A DNA stretch of 64,000 bases from Bacteroidia bacterium (GTDB lineage Bacteria > Bacteroidota > Bacteroidia > J057). The stretch lies in assembly GCA_030430575.1 (NCBI GenBank), contig JAUIKF010000037.1, positions 1-64,000 on the forward strand, in the 5' to 3' direction. Below are positions 59,593 through 64,000 of this stretch, one piece after another. The position numbers and the translations under genes were made by a program. Below the pieces are notes generated by a model. It made no database searches and was not told the origin of the DNA. It was given only the letters and a program-made list of their open reading frames with translations. The first letter of the stretch is position 1; each line of letters begins with the position of its first letter.

Positions 59593-61989
59593 ATGTACCG
59601 ACCACTTATCTTAATACCCCTTATCGCTTGTTTCTTGAGCCTGCAATTTCTTTCGGCCCAAGTAGGCGAGCCAGTCTTCGAAAAGGGCGTTATTTATGTG
59701 AAATTGACTAATAGTTCAAAGGTAGAATTGCCTATCATAACAGATAGACGGCAAGTAGTGCACCTGTATTCCTCAGAACTAAGTGCACTTTATCCTCTTT
59801 TTCTCGAATATGATGTCTTTCAGGTGAAAAGACCATTTATCACCTCCTATAGCCAAGATCTCAAAAATGTGTATGAGGTCCATTTCGGGGAGGAAGCGGG
59901 GATAGATCTATTTGTAGAAAGGCTAGAATTGCTTTCCATTGTTGATTATGCAGAAAAAATAGGGAGGCCCTATTCCTTGTATATGCCTGATGACTATACC
60001 AATTACGGTTTATGGCACTTGGACGTCATCAAAGCTAGAGATGCATGGGATATCTCTAAGGGGAGCGAGCATGTAGTCATAGCTATCATTGATGATTCCT
60101 TCCTCCTGACTCATCCTGACCTTAAGGACAATATCTGGATCAATCAGGACGAAATCCCCAATAATGGAATCGATGATGATCATAATGGATATATCGATGA
60201 TTATCAGGGGTGGGACTGCGTGGACAATGACAACGACCCCAATCCTCCTGCCAATACAGGATACCATGGACATGGTACAGCGATGGCTGGTTGTGCATCT
60301 GCTGCGACAGACAATGGGATAGGCATATCAGGGATGGGGTTCAATACCCAAGTGATGCCTTTAAAAACCAAAGAAGATATTATTGATCCTTTAAGCCCAA
60401 ACACATCAAGTGGACCCGCAAGTAATGTAGCTGTACAATATGCCATTGACAATGGGGCAGACATTATCAGTATGTCATATGGGCATACGATCGGAAGCCC
60501 CACTTCCCAATTGCTAATAAATGAGGCCCATTCAAGAGGGATCGTCATCATTGCAGGAGCGGGGAATAATGGAATGCAAATCCCTTTTTACCCTGCTGCA
60601 TTAGATAATGTAATCAGTGTTACAGGGACAGACAATCTGGACTATATCAGCTTTTTTTCCAATTACCACGCTACTGTAGACCTTTCTGCTCCAGCTCAAT
60701 CTATATACTCGACCGCACATATGCCAGATCTCACGCCTAATTATTGGCCTGCTAGTGGGACCTCAAATTCTGCCCCGATCGTGGCAGGCATAGCAGCCCT
60801 CATGCTTTCTGTAAACCCCTGCCTGACACCGGATGAGGTAGAAGCTATGCTCAAAGCAACTGCGGTGAATATCGATGGGAGGAATTCCTGGGCTACAGGC
60901 TTGATAGGGGCAGGGCGCGTAGATGCTAAAGCTGCGGTGGCTATGACATTGCAGACAGCTACACCCAGTGCCAATTTCTCTGTAGATGATTTGAATACCT
61001 GTGATGGCTATGTACAATTTATCTACACCCCTGATAGCCTGGCTTCTTGCCCATCAAACTTTGTCTGGCTCGTTGATGGCCAACCCTATACTGAACCGGA
61101 TCCCAAAGTCTATTTCCCTCAGTCTGGGACATATCCTGTGACCCTCATTGTCAGCAATCACATTGGATCGAATCAATCCTCTCAAACCCTTAATATCACC
61201 GTAGGAACGGGAACCGTCCCCATGGTAGAAGCGGGCGGTGACGTGAATGGGCAACTCAAAACCTGTTTTGGCATTCAACACCAGTTGCGTGCCACATCCA
61301 ATGTCTCTGGAGGGGCTTATCGCTGGACGCCTTCGGCAGGACTGAGCAATCCCAACATCCCCAATCCTACCTTACTTCCTGCCACCAGTGTGACCTATTC
61401 CCTGACAGTCACTGACTCTCTAGGCTGCACTGCCACAGACAAACTAGCGGTGAAAGTCGAGGCCCTTGCGGTAGACGCTGGCCCTGATGTCAGGATTCAG
61501 CCTGGTGATTTAGCCCAGTTGATGGCAAATGCCTGTGGCAATAACTTGACTTATACCTGGTCTCCCACTGTAGGGCTTTCTGGCCACACGATCGCTGATC
61601 CTATTGCAACGCCTTCAGTCACCACGACTTACTACCTCACCATCACTGATCAGCTCAATAATCAAGCGACCGATAGTTTGATCGTCATCATAGATCCGGC
61701 TGCCAGCCTTGAAAACGCCTATTCTCCTCTAGGGAATATCCAACTTCCCTATCCCAGTCCTGCCCAGCAGGAGATGACATTGCGGGCCGACCTGGAAGAG
61801 TCGGGAGACCTAAAAATCGAAGCCTACGACTTGACAGGCCGTCTTATGATGAGGGTGTATGAAGGCCGTGCAGGAAAGGGCCCTTTTACTGTTGAATGGC
61901 GCCGTCAGGCCCAACTGGCAAGTGGCATGTACCTACTCGTCTGGCAGATGAATGGCGCACAACATGTGCAGAAGGTACAGTGGAGGTAG
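59593..61989 (+). CDS. secreted subtilisin-like protease (S8) with T9SS sorting domain
   Basis: 798 residues from the chosen ATG, which opens a signal peptide (MYRPLILIPLIACFLSLQFLSAQ); a start at 59548 would add 15 residues. A propeptide of about 130 residues comes first. The subtilisin domain has catalytic Asp167 in IIDDS, His227 in GHGTAMAG, the oxyanion Asn in AGAGNNG and Ser391 in SGTSNSAPIVAG. It also has the Ca-type IPNNGIDDDHNGYIDD insert common in Bacteroidota subtilases. Two PKD-like domains follow (GTYPVTLIVSN; YSLTVTDSLGCTATD), then a T9SS sorting domain. It acts outside the cell. The cluster context suggests it processes a co-exported partner (inference). Confidence 0.93.
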   Translation: MYRPLILIPLIACFLSLQFLSAQVGEPVFEKGVIYVKLTNSSKVELPIITDRRQVVHLYSSELSALYPLFLEYDVFQVKRPFITSYSQDLKNVYEVHFGEEAGIDLFVERLELLSIVDYAEKIGRPYSLYMPDDYTNYGLWHLDVIKARDAWDISKGSEHVVIAIIDDSFLLTHPDLKDNIWINQDEIPNNGIDDDHNGYIDDYQGWDCVDNDNDPNPPANTGYHGHGTAMAGCASAATDNGIGISGMGFNTQVMPLKTKEDIIDPLSPNTSSGPASNVAVQYAIDNGADIISMSYGHTIGSPTSQLLINEAHSRGIVIIAGAGNNGMQIPFYPAALDNVISVTGTDNLDYISFFSNYHATVDLSAPAQSIYSTAHMPDLTPNYWPASGTSNSAPIVAGIAALMLSVNPCLTPDEVEAMLKATAVNIDGRNSWATGLIGAGRVDAKAAVAMTLQTATPSANFSVDDLNTCDGYVQFIYTPDSLASCPSNFVWLVDGQPYTEPDPKVYFPQSGTYPVTLIVSNHIGSNQSSQTLNITVGTGTVPMVEAGGDVNGQLKTCFGIQHQLRATSNVSGGAYRWTPSAGLSNPNIPNPTLLPATSVTYSLTVTDSLGCTATDKLAVKVEALAVDAGPDVRIQPGDLAQLMANACGNNLTYTWSPTVGLSGHTIADPIATPSVTTTYYLTITDQLNNQATDSLIVIIDPAASLENAYSPLGNIQLPYPSPAQQEMTLRADLEESGDLKIEAYDLTGRLMMRVYEGRAGKGPFTVEWRRQAQLASGMYLLVWQMNGAQHVQKVQWR

Positions 61990-62022
61990 GACAAGTTCAA
62001 TCTCAAGTTCAATCTCAAGTCT
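61988..62022. repeat. AAGTTCAATCTC tandem repeat
   Basis: CAAGTTCAATCT occurs twice with CAAGTC following, in the 42-bp gap between the subtilisin and SBBP genes. The short gap means both genes are probably co-transcribed. Confidence 0.75.
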
Positions 62023-62031
62023 TTTCCTTAA

Positions 62032-63729
62032 ATGAAACGCTTAGAAAAACTCATTCTCCTCCTCATCCTCCTTTTTCTCATGCCTACGCTCACCTCTGCG
62101 CAATCCCTTGATTGGGTAAAAACGATGGGGGGGACAGCATATGAAAGCGGCTATGCAATCGCCGTCGATGACGCAGGCAATGTCTATACCACGGGAGCCT
62201 TCAAAGGCACCGTCGATTTTGACCCGAATGCGGGTACCGATTCCCTCACAGCCATTCAGGATTTTGATATTTTCATACAAAAGCTGGATGTAAAGGGTAA
62301 GCTAGTTTGGGCCAAAAGCATGGGGGGAACAGGGGAAGATGAAGGCTATGCCATCACTGTAGACCCGACGGGCAATGTGTACACGACAGGTCCATTTCAA
62401 GGAACGGTAGACTTTGACCCTAATGCGGGTACCTATGACCTCACGGCCACAGGAAGTAGAGATGTATTTATCCAGAAATTGGATAAAGATGGGAACCTCG
62501 TCTGGGCAAAAAGCCTGGAAGGATCTGCCGCTAGTTTTGCCCATCAGATTGCCTTGGACGATTCAGGGAATCTCTACTTGGCAGGTTCGTTTGAAGGGGC
62601 CGTAGATTTCGATCCAGGCAATGGTATGCATATGGTGACATCCAATGGGGCTGAAGATGTTTTCATCTTAAAATTGACTGCCAACGGTGATTTTTTGTGG
62701 GTAAAAAGTGTAGGAGGATTAAATTTTGATTATCCAGCAGGGATTGCCTTAGATGGGGCAGGGAATATTTACATCTGCGGCTCTTTTTCACAAACAGTGG
62801 ATTTCGACCCAGGCGCGGGAACCCATATTTTCAGCACAATACCAGCTATTCTTGGCCTCTTTATCCTAAAACTGGATAGCAATGGTGACTTTAGCTGGGC
62901 CAAACAAGTGTATGGCACGGCAGATACTGAAGCGCAAGGGATTGCGGTAGATGGGGAGGGGAATGTGTGCGTGATTGGCTCTTTTTCGGAAACAGCAGAT
63001 TTTAATCCAGGCACCGATACTTTCAATTTGACAGCGGTAGGTTTCTATAACATTTTTGTCCAGAAGTTAGATTCAAACGGTGATTTCATCTGGGCTAACA
63101 GTATGGTAGGAGAAGGGATTGCAGCGCCTTTGGGCCTATCGATAGATGACTCTGCCAATATCTATACCACGGGATTTTTTACAGACTCCATAGATTTTGA
63201 CCCTGGCACAGGCATTTCCATGCTCAAAACAAAAGGCGATTTTGATACCTATATCCAAAAGCTAGATTCACAGGGTAACCTCCGTTGGGTCTATGAAGTA
63301 GGGGGTACAAATCAAGTCATCGGGCAAGGGATAGCAGTAGATAATCGGGAAAATGTTCATATAACCGGAGATTTTGTAGGGACAGTGGATTTTGATGCAA
63401 ATGGAGGGCGTGTAACCACGGCAGTAGGTGATGGGGATATATTTACCCTCAAGCTTACGACAAATGGGAATGTCGCCATCGAAACCATACGACCTGCACA
63501 TCTCAGGCTTTACCCCAATCCCAGCCATGGCTATTTCACCATAGATCTCCCTTCAGGCACCCGAGGGGATCTCCAAGTGGTGGATCATCTCGGTAGACAA
63601 ATAGGGGTCTACCCTTTGCCTTCTTCCCAACCTGCTGTAGACCTCTCTCACCTCCCTGCCGGGGTCTACCATGTCTGTGTAGCGCTCGATTCTGGAGAGA
63701 AGTTTTTGGGGAAGGTGATGTTGAAGTAA
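62032..63729 (+). CDS. secreted SBBP beta-propeller repeat protein with T9SS domain
   Basis: 565-residue exported protein with a signal peptide (LEKLILLLILLFLMPTLTSAQ). About seven repeats of 60-65 residues share the pattern GNVYTTGxFxGTVDFDPNAGT, DxFIQKLDxxGxLVWAKSxGG, typical of SBBP repeats, which form a propeller-like surface protein. The DFDPxAGT motif, repeated in each unit, looks like a calcium-binding or turn element. A T9SS sorting domain closes it (LYPNPSHGYFTID, VVDHLGRQI, PAGVYHVCVALD). It follows the subtilisin gene by 42 bp, so it is likely part of its operon and may be substrate or partner of the protease. Its function is otherwise unknown. Confidence 0.88.
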   Translation: MKRLEKLILLLILLFLMPTLTSAQSLDWVKTMGGTAYESGYAIAVDDAGNVYTTGAFKGTVDFDPNAGTDSLTAIQDFDIFIQKLDVKGKLVWAKSMGGTGEDEGYAITVDPTGNVYTTGPFQGTVDFDPNAGTYDLTATGSRDVFIQKLDKDGNLVWAKSLEGSAASFAHQIALDDSGNLYLAGSFEGAVDFDPGNGMHMVTSNGAEDVFILKLTANGDFLWVKSVGGLNFDYPAGIALDGAGNIYICGSFSQTVDFDPGAGTHIFSTIPAILGLFILKLDSNGDFSWAKQVYGTADTEAQGIAVDGEGNVCVIGSFSETADFNPGTDTFNLTAVGFYNIFVQKLDSNGDFIWANSMVGEGIAAPLGLSIDDSANIYTTGFFTDSIDFDPGTGISMLKTKGDFDTYIQKLDSQGNLRWVYEVGGTNQVIGQGIAVDNRENVHITGDFVGTVDFDANGGRVTTAVGDGDIFTLKLTTNGNVAIETIRPAHLRLYPNPSHGYFTIDLPSGTRGDLQVVDHLGRQIGVYPLPSSQPAVDLSHLPAGVYHVCVALDSGEKFLGKVMLK

Positions 63730-63806
63730 CATGATTTAGCTGACAAATAACAAGCTCCACATGGGGTAGCTTGATGGGATACGCATGCCCAGATTTACCT
63801 AAAACG

Positions 63807-63818
63807 TTCTTAGCGGAA
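63807..63818 (+). promoter_or_regulatory. 12-mer shared with the sigma/T9SS intergenic region
   Basis: TTCTTAGCGGAA, identical to 55466-55477, 49 bp upstream of the last ORF of the window. Confidence 0.45.
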
Positions 63819-63866
63819 GCCGAAAAGCTGTAACAGAGTAGGCATTATCACTAATTATTATCATTT

Positions 63867-64000
63867 ATGAATTCCAAGAAAAAAGGAATGAAAGTACTAG
63901 GCCCTAATTGTATGAAGACGATTAAAGGCGGGGTTATCATTATTCAGGACATTGTCATTGACGGTTGTTTCGAAGAATCGACCCTCATCACCACCCAGGC
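63867..64000 (+). CDS. partial ORF: Gly-Gly motif then intein/Hint-like start
   Basis: Open frame from ATG at 63867 to the window end (44 complete codons, no stop), not long enough to be called elsewhere. It reads MNSKKKGMKVLGPN, then CMKTIKGG, then VIIIQDIVIDGCFEESTL and ITTQ. KTIKGG resembles the double-glycine end of Bacteroidota leader peptides. CFEESTLITT resembles the first block of Hint/intein domains (Cys, then x-x-x-T-x-I-x-T). Either or both may be real: a leader-bearing Hint protein that splices or cleaves itself would fit. It follows the SBBP gene by 137 bp, with a cluster-type 12-mer upstream. The rest lies outside the window. Confidence 0.55.
   Translation, partial: MNSKKKGMKVLGPNCMKTIKGGVIIIQDIVIDGCFEESTLITTQ

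Noticed and set aside
63751-63773. Terminator after the SBBP gene
   Set aside because: CAAGCT / AGCTTG gives only a 6-bp stem with a partly paired 11-nt loop and no T tract.

Overview
The window reads as chromosomal DNA of a member of the phylum Bacteroidota, most likely the Saprospiria (Saprospiraceae/Lewinella-type). The evidence is a complete SprA (2483 residues, the type IX secretion translocon) beside ruvA, six secreted proteins with C-terminal type IX secretion (T9SS) sorting domains, TAnnTTTG-type -7 promoter elements, lysS with the Bacteroidota C-terminal extension, a DUF349 protein, and a TPR-CHAT protein beside an ECF sigma factor. The lineage below phylum is an inference. I see no transposase, integrase, phage module or CRISPR array.

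Layout. 1-2.7 kb: a FIST sensor protein and a soluble hybrid histidine kinase in one operon. 2.8-7.3 kb: lysS and a five-repeat DUF349 protein. 7.3-9 kb: an ECF sigma / anti-sigma / periplasmic-protein operon. 9-12.6 kb: an L,D-transpeptidase, gyrB and a small T9SS cargo protein. 12.7-18.7 kb: a large helical repeat protein, an aminoglycoside-acetyltransferase-like GNAT, a Tat-exported pirin, a GC-rich class III aminotransferase, tRNA-Ala(GGC) and a K+ channel with RCK domains. 19-27.5 kb: a secreted alpha/beta hydrolase with PKD and sorting domains, then a catabolic block (acyl-CoA dehydrogenase, FMO-like monooxygenase, TetR regulator, second acyl-CoA dehydrogenase). 27.7-40 kb: an EEP-family hydrolase, sprA-ruvA, an outer-membrane barrel, a Sua5/YciO protein, an orphan antitoxin-like protein and free-methionine-R-sulfoxide reductase. 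40-51 kb: a large T9SS adhesin-like protein, a second helical repeat protein, an SDR, a GNAT, an AlkD-like protein, leucyl aminopeptidase, an ATP-grasp enzyme and an esterase. 51.5-54 kb: a penicillin acylase-family hydrolase.

54-64 kb is the most unusual region. A sigma factor and a TPR-bearing membrane anti-sigma are divergent from a T9SS cargo protein, a TPR-CHAT (caspase-like) protein, a secreted subtilisin, an SBBP-repeat protein, and the start of an ORF with a Gly-Gly motif followed by an intein/Hint-like N-terminus. Rare 10-14-mers in the sigma/cargo intergenic region recur upstream of the CHAT, subtilisin and Hint-like genes, so this may be one regulon: an envelope-responsive proteolytic system.

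The second unusual theme lies between the genes. Most intergenic regions carry palindromic or low-complexity inverted repeats. Several form families: three copies of a roughly 140-bp structured element, two copies of a GTCATTTCGACC-type palindrome, three ATCCGTG-type copies, and perfect 28- and 48-nt palindromes. Some are nested inside others, and several supply the stop codon or last residues of neighbouring genes.
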